The notes under the pieces are model-generated. The model worked only from the letters and a program-made list of their open reading frames with translations. It was not told where the DNA came from and ran no database searches. A program made the translations under genes and the position numbers. From Vibrio bivalvicida (GTDB taxonomy: Bacteria; Pseudomonadota; Gammaproteobacteria; Enterobacterales; Vibrionaceae), in NCBI RefSeq assembly GCF_001399455.2, contig NZ_LLEI02000022.1, forward strand, positions 21,096 to 85,095: a DNA stretch of 64,000 nt. The letters run 5' to 3'. Shown here in pieces: positions 56,162-64,000 of this stretch. Every line of letters starts with the position of its first letter. The stretch's first letter is position 1.

Positions 56162-57631
56162 ATGAGTGCAGAGTTAATTATCAACGTGACCCCGAGTGAA
56201 ACTCGTGTGGCCATGATTGAGGGCGGAACTCTACAAGAGATCCATGTTGAACGTGAAGCAAAACGCGGTATTGTCGGCAACATTTATAAAGGTAAGGTCA
56301 GTCGAGTTTTACCTGGCATGCAGGCAGCATTTGTTGATATAGGGCTCGAGAAAGCCGCCTTTCTTCATGCGTCAGATATCGTTCCTCACACAGAATGTGT
56401 CGCTGAAAATGAAAAACAACAGTTTCAAGTACGCGATATTTCAGAATTGGTGCGCCAAGGGCAAGACATTGTGGTTCAGGTGGTCAAAGACCCACTGGGA
56501 ACTAAAGGTGCGCGTCTGACCACTGACATTACTTTACCTTCTCGTTACCTTGTCTTTATGCCTGGTGCTAGCCATGTCGGCGTGTCTCAACGCATTGAAA
56601 GTGAGCAAGAGCGCTGTCGTCTGAAGAAAGTCGTCGGCGAATACTGCGATGAAAATGGTGGTTTTATTATTCGCACTGCTGCTGAAGGGGCCGACGATAA
56701 AGAACTCTCCCAAGATGCCGCCTTTCTTAAACGCTTATGGTCGAAAGTCACCGAGCGACGCAGTAAATACAAAACCCGGGCGACTTTGTATGGTGAGCTA
56801 GGGTTATCTCAACGTATTCTACGAGATTTTGTCGGGACGGAACTGACTAAGATCCTGGTGGATTCACGCCTTGAATTTGAAAATCTCAAAGAGTTTACTT
56901 CTGAGTATGTACCTGAACTAACAGAAAAGCTTGAGCTTTATGAAGGTGATAAGCCCATCTTCGATATGTACGACACTGAGAACGAAATTCAGCGCTCTTT
57001 GGAGCGTAAGGTAGAGCTTAAATCCGGTGGTTATCTTATCATCGATCAAACTGAAGCCATGACCACTGTAGATATCAATACCGGAGCATTTGTCGGTCGA
57101 CGTAACCTAGAAGAAACCATCTTCAATACCAACATCGAAGCGACCCAAGCGATTGCTAGACAGTTAAGGCTGCGAAACCTTGGCGGTATCATTATTATCG
57201 ACTTTATTGATATGGCTTCTGATGAGCATCGTGACCGTGTACTCACTTCTTTGGCTGCTGCCTTAAACAAAGACCGTGTCAAAACTAACATTAATGGCTT
57301 CACTCAGCTTGGTTTAGTCGAGATGACGCGCAAGCGCACCCGAGAAAGCATTGAACATATTCTTTGTTCTACTTGTCCAACTTGTGAAGGGCGTGGAAGT
57401 GTTAAGACAGTTGAGTCGGTTTGCTACGAGATTCTACGTGAGATTACTCGCGTCAATCGTGCTTACGATGCCGATAAATTTGTTGTGTATGCCTCTCCTG
57501 CGGTAGCGGATGCCTTACAAGGAGAAGAGTCTCACGCCCTAGCTGAACTTGAAGTATTTATTGGCAAACAGGTGAAAATCCAGGCTGAGCCTTTGTATAT
57601 TCAAGAGCAGTTTGACGTTGTTATGATGTAA
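56162..57631 (+). CDS. rng: Ribonuclease G
   Basis: 489 residues, the E. coli length. An S1 domain (about 38-128), catalytic DNase I-like part with TVDINTGAFVGRRN and IIIIDFIDMASDEHRD (the two catalytic Asp), Zn-link CSTCPTCEGRG and small domain. It cuts the 16S rRNA precursor and some mRNAs. TTGAGGTACTCTT precedes the ATG. yhdP follows after 9 bp. Confidence 0.97.
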   Translation: MSAELIINVTPSETRVAMIEGGTLQEIHVEREAKRGIVGNIYKGKVSRVLPGMQAAFVDIGLEKAAFLHASDIVPHTECVAENEKQQFQVRDISELVRQGQDIVVQVVKDPLGTKGARLTTDITLPSRYLVFMPGASHVGVSQRIESEQERCRLKKVVGEYCDENGGFIIRTAAEGADDKELSQDAAFLKRLWSKVTERRSKYKTRATLYGELGLSQRILRDFVGTELTKILVDSRLEFENLKEFTSEYVPELTEKLELYEGDKPIFDMYDTENEIQRSLERKVELKSGGYLIIDQTEAMTTVDINTGAFVGRRNLEETIFNTNIEATQAIARQLRLRNLGGIIIIDFIDMASDEHRDRVLTSLAAALNKDRVKTNINGFTQLGLVEMTRKRTRESIEHILCSTCPTCEGRGSVKTVESVCYEILREITRVNRAYDADKFVVYASPAVADALQGEESHALAELEVFIGKQVKIQAEPLYIQEQFDVVMM

Positions 57632-57640
57632 AGGTTGTTT

Positions 57641-60600
57641 GTGATTTCAACGGCTACACGGCTAGTTCGATTATTGTTATGGCTCACCGTTACTGTTTTG
57701 GTCATTTTGGCTGCGACAGTAACGGCGCTGCGTATCGCGCTGCCTCAACTCAACCATTTTCAACCTCAAATCCAGAGCTGGATCAACCAAGGCTCAGGGC
57801 TAGAATTTGACGTTTCTGAAATAAAGGGGTTTTGGCGTAATACCCATCCGTCACTTTCTTTGCAAGGTGTAACGGCTAAAACACCGGAAAGCAGCGGCAT
57901 CCACTTCTCAGCGGAGAATGTAGAGATTGAGTTAGATTTGATTCAGTCATTGATTCAACAGCAGCCTGTTGTTGCTGATCTCAATATTTACCAGTTCAAT
58001 TTAGATATTACTTCGGTTGAGTGGGTCAATACCGACAGCGACCAACCTCCGCAACTGCAACCTCAGGGTGAGCAGAAAGATGTGATGCAGCAGTTAGATC
58101 AATTGTTGTTACGTCAACTTGACGGCTTCGCCTTAACTGAGTCGAAAATTCAATTTCTGGGTATAGATGGTACGAGCCGCGAGCTCGATATCAAAAGGTT
58201 ACAATGGCAAAACAATGGCCGTCATCATCGAGCAGATGGTGAAGTCAGTCTCGCACATGGCAATCTAAACTCTGCAGAAGTCAAAGCAAACTTTGTCGAT
58301 CACGGCTCACTAAAGGATGTCAGTGGTGAGTTTTACTTGTCAGTGCAAAACGTCTTGATTACGCCTTGGCTGACCAAGTTTATCAAAACTGAATCAGGGA
58401 TAGATAAAGGGCAAGTGAGCTTTAGTAGCTGGTTGACTTTAACTCAAAGTAAACCAACCAGTGCCTATCTGGAGTTTGATTCGTCAGAGCTAAGCTGGAA
58501 AGAAGGTGGGCATCACGAACTATGGTTAGAGTCTGGTGTTGTTGAACTAGAACCAAGGAATGAAGGTTGGCAAGTAAATGCTCACTCACTAAAACTCAAT
58601 ACCGATGAGGTGGAGTGGCCGGATCTCGATGTTGCCTTTGATTGGCAGCCAAACGAGTGGCGTTTAAATGTTTCACAGCTCGATATTGCGGCGATTACTC
58701 CGCTAATCAAACTGGCACCGAAGTCCAAAGCGAGCACAGATATTCTTAAATCTCTTTCTCTCGGTGGACAAATCGAAGACATTCGAGTCTCTATGGCTGA
58801 TGGTATCGATAGCATCAAATACTCTGCTGAACTGTCAGGTGCTTCCATGTCGCAGTGGGATTTGCTACCAGGTTTGAATCATTTATCTGCCTCTATTGCC
58901 GGTAACCTCAGTCAGGCGAAGGCCAAGGTTTCATTGATTGATGATGTTTTACCCTATGGGGATGTGTTCCAAGCGCCGCTTCATATTAGGCAAGGACAAG
59001 TCGATGTTGTTTGGCAAAATAGTGAGTCTGGTTGGAGTTTGTGGGCTGATAAAGTGACAGCTGCGACTCCAGATCTACAAGTTTTAGGCGCTTTTAAGCT
59101 CGATTTCCCGCACGATCGCAGCCCATTCTTATCCTTCTATGCCGAAGCCGATTTATACAATGCTGCGGAAACTTGGCGCTATTTACCGACTTTAGCGCTA
59201 GGCCGTGAACTGACCGACTATTTAAGTACTGCGATTCAAGGTGGCAAGGTAAATACTGCTAAGTTACTTTGGTATGGTGAGTTAGGCGATTTTCCGTATC
59301 ACAACAATGACGGCATGTTTCAGGCATGGGTTGGCTTAAAGCAAGCGAAATTTAGCTTTGATACCGCTTGGCCGCCAATCACCGATCTACAGTTAGATCT
59401 GCTGTTCCAGAACGATGCCATGTATCTCGACTCGCGCAGTGCCACTCTTATGGATGTTAAAGCCAAGCGCATTACCGGGCGTATTCCCGAGTTAGCGGAA
59501 GGTGGTCATATCGAAATCGAAGCACAGGCTGTCGCACAAGGTAATGCGGTGCGTGACTACATGACCGCTTCCCCGTTGGTCGATTCGGTTGGTGCAGCAT
59601 TAACCGCAGTTCAAGTTGATGGGCAGGTGGAGTCAAGCTTTCAACTCAATATCCCGTTTAGTGAAAATAAGGAAGCTCGCGCCTGGGGATACGCCGATCT
59701 AAAAGACAACCACGTTACTATTGATGCTCCGCCAATGACGTTAGAAAAAGTGTCGGGTCGGGTTGAATTTGATAATGACGTTGTCAGCGCCGCCGGATTA
59801 TCCGCCGGGTTACTTAATCAGCCTGTGTCAATTGATTTCCAAGGTGAGAATATTGACCAAGGCTATGGCGTGGCGATTGACGTCGTTGGTGATTGGGATG
59901 TTGAACCTTTAGTACCTTATCTCGGTAAGCAGTGGCTTGAGCCACTAAGTGGGCATACCCCTTGGAATATGGATGTTGATATCCAGCTTAACGATGTCGG
60001 CTTTACCTACCAAATTAATACTCAAGCGGATCTTAAGTTTCTTGCCAGTGACTTTCCTGCACCACTAAATAAGGTAGCAGGGAGTGCAGGTAAAGCACGG
60101 CTTGAAGCGTCGGGTAACCAAGAGAGCATCACTGCTCGCGTCCAGCTACCCAATTTTAAGTATCAAGCTGAAATCGATATCCGACCAGAAGTTCCAGTGC
60201 TAACTGATACCTATTTAGTACTGGGTAAGGGCAGTTACAGAATCAGTCCGGTCGCTGGCCATCAGGCAAAAATTTTGGTCGATGATCTCAATTTAGATCA
60301 GTGGTTTGAACGCTTTGCCGTTGAAGAAGGGCCATCAGAAGCACTCGTCGCTCAGATGAATACACCAGAAATCCCTTTGCCGACAAGAATCGACCTTGAT
60401 GCCAAAGAGCTTACGCTGGGCACTATTGATTGGAATGATGTTGATTTTAGTGCCAAGCGTAAAGGCTTAGGCTGGTACCTGAGCCTAGATAGCCAAGAAG
60501 CAAAAGGTGAAGCTAGTTATATTGAACCTTATGACCTATCAGTGTCTTTAGAGCGTCTGCATGTCTATATTCCCGCTTTAGATAAGGAATACAAAGACAA

Positions 60601-61516
60601 AGGTATGTTTGAGCCAGAAAACAATGATGCACCGCTTATCAGCCACTTTGAGCGTACATTCCATGAGCAGATTCCCAATATTACCCTGACAATCGACGAT
60701 TTTTGGTTACAGGGATATAAAGTCGGCAAGACGCACCTTGATTTGCAGCGCCAAGGTGAAAAGCTGGAATGGAAGAAACTGACATTTGAAAGTGGTGCCA
60801 ACAAAGTTGATATGACAGGCTGGTGGCAACTGAATGAAACCGAAAGCCACACCAAGTTCGACATTGAGATGTCTGGTGAAAACAACAGTGATGTGATGGA
60901 GCGCTTTGGTATTTCTTCAGGGATTCAGCGAGCCCCATTTGAAATCAGTTCGCAGTTGGAATGGGATGGCTCTCCTTGGTCAGGCAAGGTGGATACTCTA
61001 AGTGGTGAAGTGTCGACTAAGCTAGGTAAAGGTATTATCTCTGATGTCAGCGGTGCTGCGCGTTTGCTGGGGATATTTAGCTTAGACTCTATTATCCGCA
61101 AGATGCAGCTCGATTTTAGTGATGTCTTCGATAGGGGGATGGCCTTTAACTCGATCACAGGGAGTGGCTCGATTCGTAATGGTATATTCCTCACCAATGA
61201 CATCGAAATGGATGCCGTTGCCGGAGAGATGAATATTAAAGGCCTCGCTAACCTTAATTCTCGCACTGTTGATGCGGAAGTAAAATTCACACCGGATATC
61301 ACCTCAGGCATTCCTGTATTAACCGCTTTTGCCGTGACGCCGCAAACCGCATTGTATGTACTGGCCATTACGACTGTTATATCACCGGTAGTAGAAGTCT
61401 TTACTCAGGTAAACTATGAAGTAAAAGGTCCGCTAGACTCACCTGTAGTTAAAGAGCTGTCTCGTAGTAAGGGCGAGTTTGAGCTGCCAGAGTCACTACG
61501 AGAATCGACTAAATAA
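57641..61516 (+). CDS. yhdP: AsmA-like envelope phospholipid-transport protein YhdP
   Basis: 1291 residues (E. coli 1266). One N-terminal membrane anchor (about 9-32) and a very long periplasmic region of repeating beta strands. A conserved C-terminus has GKGIISDVSGAARLLGIFSLDSIIRKMQLDFSDVFDRGMAFNSITGSG, a hallmark of YhdP. It acts with TamB and YdbH in moving phospholipid to the outer membrane. The start is GTG with AAGG seven bases upstream; a TTG two codons earlier is too close to the ribosome site. nit follows after 12 bp. Confidence 0.94.
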   Translation: MISTATRLVRLLLWLTVTVLVILAATVTALRIALPQLNHFQPQIQSWINQGSGLEFDVSEIKGFWRNTHPSLSLQGVTAKTPESSGIHFSAENVEIELDLIQSLIQQQPVVADLNIYQFNLDITSVEWVNTDSDQPPQLQPQGEQKDVMQQLDQLLLRQLDGFALTESKIQFLGIDGTSRELDIKRLQWQNNGRHHRADGEVSLAHGNLNSAEVKANFVDHGSLKDVSGEFYLSVQNVLITPWLTKFIKTESGIDKGQVSFSSWLTLTQSKPTSAYLEFDSSELSWKEGGHHELWLESGVVELEPRNEGWQVNAHSLKLNTDEVEWPDLDVAFDWQPNEWRLNVSQLDIAAITPLIKLAPKSKASTDILKSLSLGGQIEDIRVSMADGIDSIKYSAELSGASMSQWDLLPGLNHLSASIAGNLSQAKAKVSLIDDVLPYGDVFQAPLHIRQGQVDVVWQNSESGWSLWADKVTAATPDLQVLGAFKLDFPHDRSPFLSFYAEADLYNAAETWRYLPTLALGRELTDYLSTAIQGGKVNTAKLLWYGELGDFPYHNNDGMFQAWVGLKQAKFSFDTAWPPITDLQLDLLFQNDAMYLDSRSATLMDVKAKRITGRIPELAEGGHIEIEAQAVAQGNAVRDYMTASPLVDSVGAALTAVQVDGQVESSFQLNIPFSENKEARAWGYADLKDNHVTIDAPPMTLEKVSGRVEFDNDVVSAAGLSAGLLNQPVSIDFQGENIDQGYGVAIDVVGDWDVEPLVPYLGKQWLEPLSGHTPWNMDVDIQLNDVGFTYQINTQADLKFLASDFPAPLNKVAGSAGKARLEASGNQESITARVQLPNFKYQAEIDIRPEVPVLTDTYLVLGKGSYRISPVAGHQAKILVDDLNLDQWFERFAVEEGPSEALVAQMNTPEIPLPTRIDLDAKELTLGTIDWNDVDFSAKRKGLGWYLSLDSQEAKGEASYIEPYDLSVSLERLHVYIPALDKEYKDKGMFEPENNDAPLISHFERTFHEQIPNITLTIDDFWLQGYKVGKTHLDLQRQGEKLEWKKLTFESGANKVDMTGWWQLNETESHTKFDIEMSGENNSDVMERFGISSGIQRAPFEISSQLEWDGSPWSGKVDTLSGEVSTKLGKGIISDVSGAARLLGIFSLDSIIRKMQLDFSDVFDRGMAFNSITGSGSIRNGIFLTNDIEMDAVAGEMNIKGLANLNSRTVDAEVKFTPDITSGIPVLTAFAVTPQTALYVLAITTVISPVVEVFTQVNYEVKGPLDSPVVKELSRSKGEFELPESLRESTK

Positions 61517-61528
61517 GGAACAAAACTC

Positions 61529-62347
61529 ATGGAACGAGTGGGATTAATTCAAATGACCTCAGGGCCAATCCCGAGTGACAATTTGGCCTATATCCGTAAG
61601 CAAGTGGCTAATTTGGCTGACCAAGGTGCTCGATTAATCGTTACACCCGAGAATGCACTAGTGTTTGGTAATCGTAGCGACTACCACCGACATGCAGAGC
61701 CGATAGGTCAAGGGCAATTACAAATCTCTTTATCTGAGATGGCGAGGGAGAATGGAATTTGGCTAGCAATAGGAAGCATGCCAATTCAGCGAGAGCAAGG
61801 AGTGACCACAACCTCATTGCTCTATTCTCCTGATGGTCTGCTTGTTGCCCAGTATGACAAGCTGCATATGTTTGATGTTGATGTCGCTGACAGTCATAAG
61901 CGCTACCGTGAGTCAGAAACCTTTATGCCCGGAAGTGCAGTCGTTGGTTACCAAGCACCATTTGCCCATATTGGCCTGAGTATCTGCTATGATGTTCGTT
62001 TTCCTAGTTTGTATAGCGAACTGGCACACTTAGGCGCAAATTTGATTCTCGTTCCTGCGGCTTTTACCGCCGTGACTGGAGAAGCGCATTGGGAAATCTT
62101 ACTTCGTGCACGTGCGATTGAGACTCAGTCTTGGTTGATTGCGGTTAATCAAGTTGGAACTCATCCATGTGGAAGAGAAACCTGGGGGCACTCGATGGTC
62201 ATTTCTCCGTGGGGCAAGGTGGTCGCGAGCCTTTCCGATCAACCAAGTAATTTATTGGTCGATATCGATTTAAGCCAAGTAAAAGAATTAAGAGCTGCGA
62301 TGCCAGTGGGTCAGCATGCTCGATTCAGCAACCAGTTACAAAATTAA
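61529..62347 (+). CDS. Nitrilase-superfamily amidase (Nit/YbeM-like)
   Basis: 272 residues. The Glu-Lys-Cys triad is visible at Glu41 (VTPENALVF), Lys111 (YDKLHMFDVDV) and Cys153 (LSICYDVRFP). KLHMFDVDV and GLSICYDVRFPSLY place it in the Nit1/NitA branch, which includes deaminated-glutathione amidase. Function in metabolite repair is likely; the exact substrate is not certain. It lies between yhdP and tldD, with 9 bp before tldD. Confidence 0.9.
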   Translation: MERVGLIQMTSGPIPSDNLAYIRKQVANLADQGARLIVTPENALVFGNRSDYHRHAEPIGQGQLQISLSEMARENGIWLAIGSMPIQREQGVTTTSLLYSPDGLLVAQYDKLHMFDVDVADSHKRYRESETFMPGSAVVGYQAPFAHIGLSICYDVRFPSLYSELAHLGANLILVPAAFTAVTGEAHWEILLRARAIETQSWLIAVNQVGTHPCGRETWGHSMVISPWGKVVASLSDQPSNLLVDIDLSQVKELRAAMPVGQHARFSNQLQN

Positions 62348-62356
62348 GAGCAAAGT

Positions 62357-63802
62357 ATGACAATAAATCACGTAGAAGGTGCATTGCTAAAGTCAGCCGG
62401 ACTTAGTGAACAAGATATTGCTGATACGCTTGCGAGTATTGCGACTCGCCAAATTGATTACGCCGATATCTATTTTCAGTCGAGTTGGCATGAATCTCTG
62501 GTTTTAGAAGATAGCATCATCAAAGATGGCTCTTTCAATATTGATTGCGGTGTAGGCGTTCGTGCTGTCACTGGTGAGAAAACCGGTTTCGCCTACTCTG
62601 ACCAAATCCAGCTAGAAGGCCTGACGCAAAGTGCAGTTGCTGCTCGTGGTATTGCTCAGCAAGGTCAAAACGGCAAAGTTCAGGCGTTTAAGCGTAGCGA
62701 TAATCAAAGCTATTACTCTGCAGCTAACCCATTAGAAAGCTGGCAGAAAGAGCAAAAAACCAAGCTGCTTAAAGAACTCGATGCCTATATTCGAACGAAA
62801 GAGCCGTTGATTAAAGAAGTGTCTATCAGCTTGAGTGGCGTGCATGAGCAAATGCTGGTGGCGGCTACAGATGGTACTTATGCTGGTGATATACGTCCGC
62901 TAGTGCGCTTATCTATTAGTGTACTGGCACAAAAAGGTGATCGCCGTGAGCGTGGTAGCTCTGGCGGTGGTGGTCGATTTGGTTACGATTTTTTCCTCAC
63001 TGATAGTGATGGTGCTAAGGTCGCGTACCACTATGCCGATGAAGCGATCCGTATGGCGCTAGTAAACCTTGAAGCTGAAGCCGCGCCTGCTGGTATGATG
63101 CCTGTGGTACTCGGCTCTGGTTGGCCGGGCGTTCTGCTGCATGAAGCAGTCGGCCACGGACTTGAAGGTGACTTTAACCGTAAAGAGTCTTCAGTATTTA
63201 GTGGCAAAGTCGGTGAGAAAGTAACGTCTGAGCTGTGTACTATTGTTGATGACGGTACATTGAAAGATCTACGTGGTTCATTAAACGTTGATGATGAAGG
63301 TGTAAATGGCCAGTACAATACTTTGATTGAAAATGGCGTACTTAAAGGTTATATGCAAGACAAGCTCAACGCCCGTTTAATGGGTGTTAGTCCAACAGGC
63401 AATGGTCGTCGTGAGTCTTATGCTCATCTTCCTATGCCGCGTATGACCAACACATACATGCTGCCAGGTCAGCACACACCAGAAGAGATCATCTCTACAG
63501 TTAAGAAAGGTCTGTATGCGCCTAACTTTGGCGGCGGTCAGGTGGATATTACTTCAGGGAAGTTCGTCTTCTCGGCCTCTGAAGCTTACTTGATTGAAGA
63601 TGGCAAAATCACTCGCCCAGTAAAAGGGGCCACCCTAATTGGCTCAGGCATTGAAGCGATGCAACAAGTCTCGATGGTTGGTAATGATCTTAGCATTGAC
63701 CGTGGTGTCGGTGTGTGCGGTAAAGCAGGTCAAAGTGTTCCAGTTGGTGTCGGTCAGCCAACGCTGAAGCTCGATTCGATCACTGTTGGTGGTACGGAAT
63801 AG
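62357..63802 (+). CDS. tldD: TldD subunit of the TldD-TldE metalloprotease
   Basis: 481 residues (E. coli 481). HEAVGH with His262, Glu263 and His267 is the HExxxH zinc motif. [23 protein letters not shown] and [24 protein letters not shown] are the N-terminal blocks, and [29 protein letters not shown] the C-terminal one. It forms a heterodimer with PmbA, encoded about 38 kb to the left. Copy C of the composite repeat begins 4 bp after the stop. Confidence 0.96.
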   Translation: MTINHVEGALLKSAGLSEQDIADTLASIATRQIDYADIYFQSSWHESLVLEDSIIKDGSFNIDCGVGVRAVTGEKTGFAYSDQIQLEGLTQSAVAARGIAQQGQNGKVQAFKRSDNQSYYSAANPLESWQKEQKTKLLKELDAYIRTKEPLIKEVSISLSGVHEQMLVAATDGTYAGDIRPLVRLSISVLAQKGDRRERGSSGGGGRFGYDFFLTDSDGAKVAYHYADEAIRMALVNLEAEAAPAGMMPVVLGSGWPGVLLHEAVGHGLEGDFNRKESSVFSGKVGEKVTSELCTIVDDGTLKDLRGSLNVDDEGVNGQYNTLIENGVLKGYMQDKLNARLMGVSPTGNGRRESYAHLPMPRMTNTYMLPGQHTPEEIISTVKKGLYAPNFGGGQVDITSGKFVFSASEAYLIEDGKITRPVKGATLIGSGIEAMQQVSMVGNDLSIDRGVGVCGKAGQSVPVGVGQPTLKLDSITVGGTE

Positions 63803-63910
63803 AGAAGGGAACGCTTTCGCTTCGAGATTCGAGAGAGGACTTAGTCCTTCGAGGGGTCTTTGTGGATGAGGTGGCGAAAGTTGCTGAAAAGCTTAATTGG
63901 ACATAAAAAG

Positions 63911-63938
63911 AAGGGTTGACGCCATGCGCCAACCCTTT
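63911..63938. terminator. Terminator after tldD
   Basis: AAGGGTTGaCGC-CAT-GCGcCAACCCTT then TAATTTTT. Same hairpin as in copy A with a compensated A-to-G / T-to-C pair change. Confidence 0.85.
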
Positions 63939-63944
63939 AATTTT

Positions 63945-64000
63945 TCTCGCTTCTCGCTTCTCGCTTCTCGCTTCTCGCTTCTCGCTTCTCGCTTCTCGCT
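63945..64000. repeat. Tandem array of at least eight TCTCGCT units
   Basis: Eight perfect 7-bp units up to the last base of the window; the true number is unknown. Confidence 0.95.

Larger units (their letters stand above)
63803..64000. repeat. Composite intergenic repeat, copy C (runs off the window)
   Basis: Opens with GGGAACGCTTTCGCTTCGAGAT, nearly the opening of copy B. Then AGGACTTAGTCCTTCGAG (hairpin GGACT-TA-GTCC type), a short unique stretch, the terminator and eight TCTCGCT units that reach the window edge. Confidence 0.8.

Overview
The window reads as a piece of the main chromosome of a marine Vibrio. The gene order pglL-uvrA-galU-qstR-ssb-csrD-msh(17 genes)-mreBCD-maf-rng-yhdP-nit-tldD is the order known from the Vibrio MSHA pilus region, and nearly every protein reads at full length against its gammaproteobacterial family. 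I see no tRNA, rRNA, CRISPR array, insertion sequence, phage gene or frameshift.

Layout. (1) 1-8246 is the accessory part, a divergent carbohydrate locus. Leftward it carries a GH3 enzyme, beta-phosphoglucomutase, an OprD-like porin and an exported SurE-like protein cut by the window edge. Rightward it carries a GPH-family sugar symporter and an AraC regulator fused to a GH39 glycosidase domain. The GH3 has the Asp-His dyad of the NagZ/Nag3 branch, and the only obvious user of a beta-sugar-1-phosphate, PgmB, is the next gene. I therefore propose a phosphorolytic beta-glucoside pathway under a one-protein sensor-regulator; this is the best candidate for an undescribed system here. (2) 8263-22711 is housekeeping: msrA, tamA-tamB-ytfP, a 32-residue lipoprotein gene, fbp, mpl-ubiX, a TPP riboswitch with thiBPQ, and darP. 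(3) 22821-27467 holds pmbA, lysC under a lysine riboswitch, and a class V aminotransferase. (4) 27532-34799 holds pglL, uvrA (candidate LexA box), galU, qstR and ssb. (5) 34938-52961 is csrD/mshH and the complete MSHA type IV pilus locus mshI to mshQ. (6) 53114-63802 is cell-shape and envelope genes mreBCD, maf, rng, yhdP, a nitrilase-family gene and tldD.

A composite non-coding repeat occurs three times (21949-22184, 24165-24466, 63803-64000), always at gene 3' ends. Each copy has short GC-rich palindromes, a GGGTTG...CAACCC terminator hairpin and a run of 7-bp tandem units. Two copies directly follow pmbA and tldD, whose products form one heterodimeric protease.

How the genes work together: the MSHA genes make secretin (MshL), alignment proteins (MshI/J/K/M/N), c-di-GMP-responsive ATPase (MshE), platform (MshG), major pilin (MshA) and minor pilins (MshB/C/D/O/P), with MshQ as a large surface protein. 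The tam genes insert outer-membrane proteins. TamB and YhdP both belong to the AsmA-like lipid-transport group. fbp, galU and pgmB meet at hexose phosphates. All functions are read from sequence and family knowledge; no searches were run.
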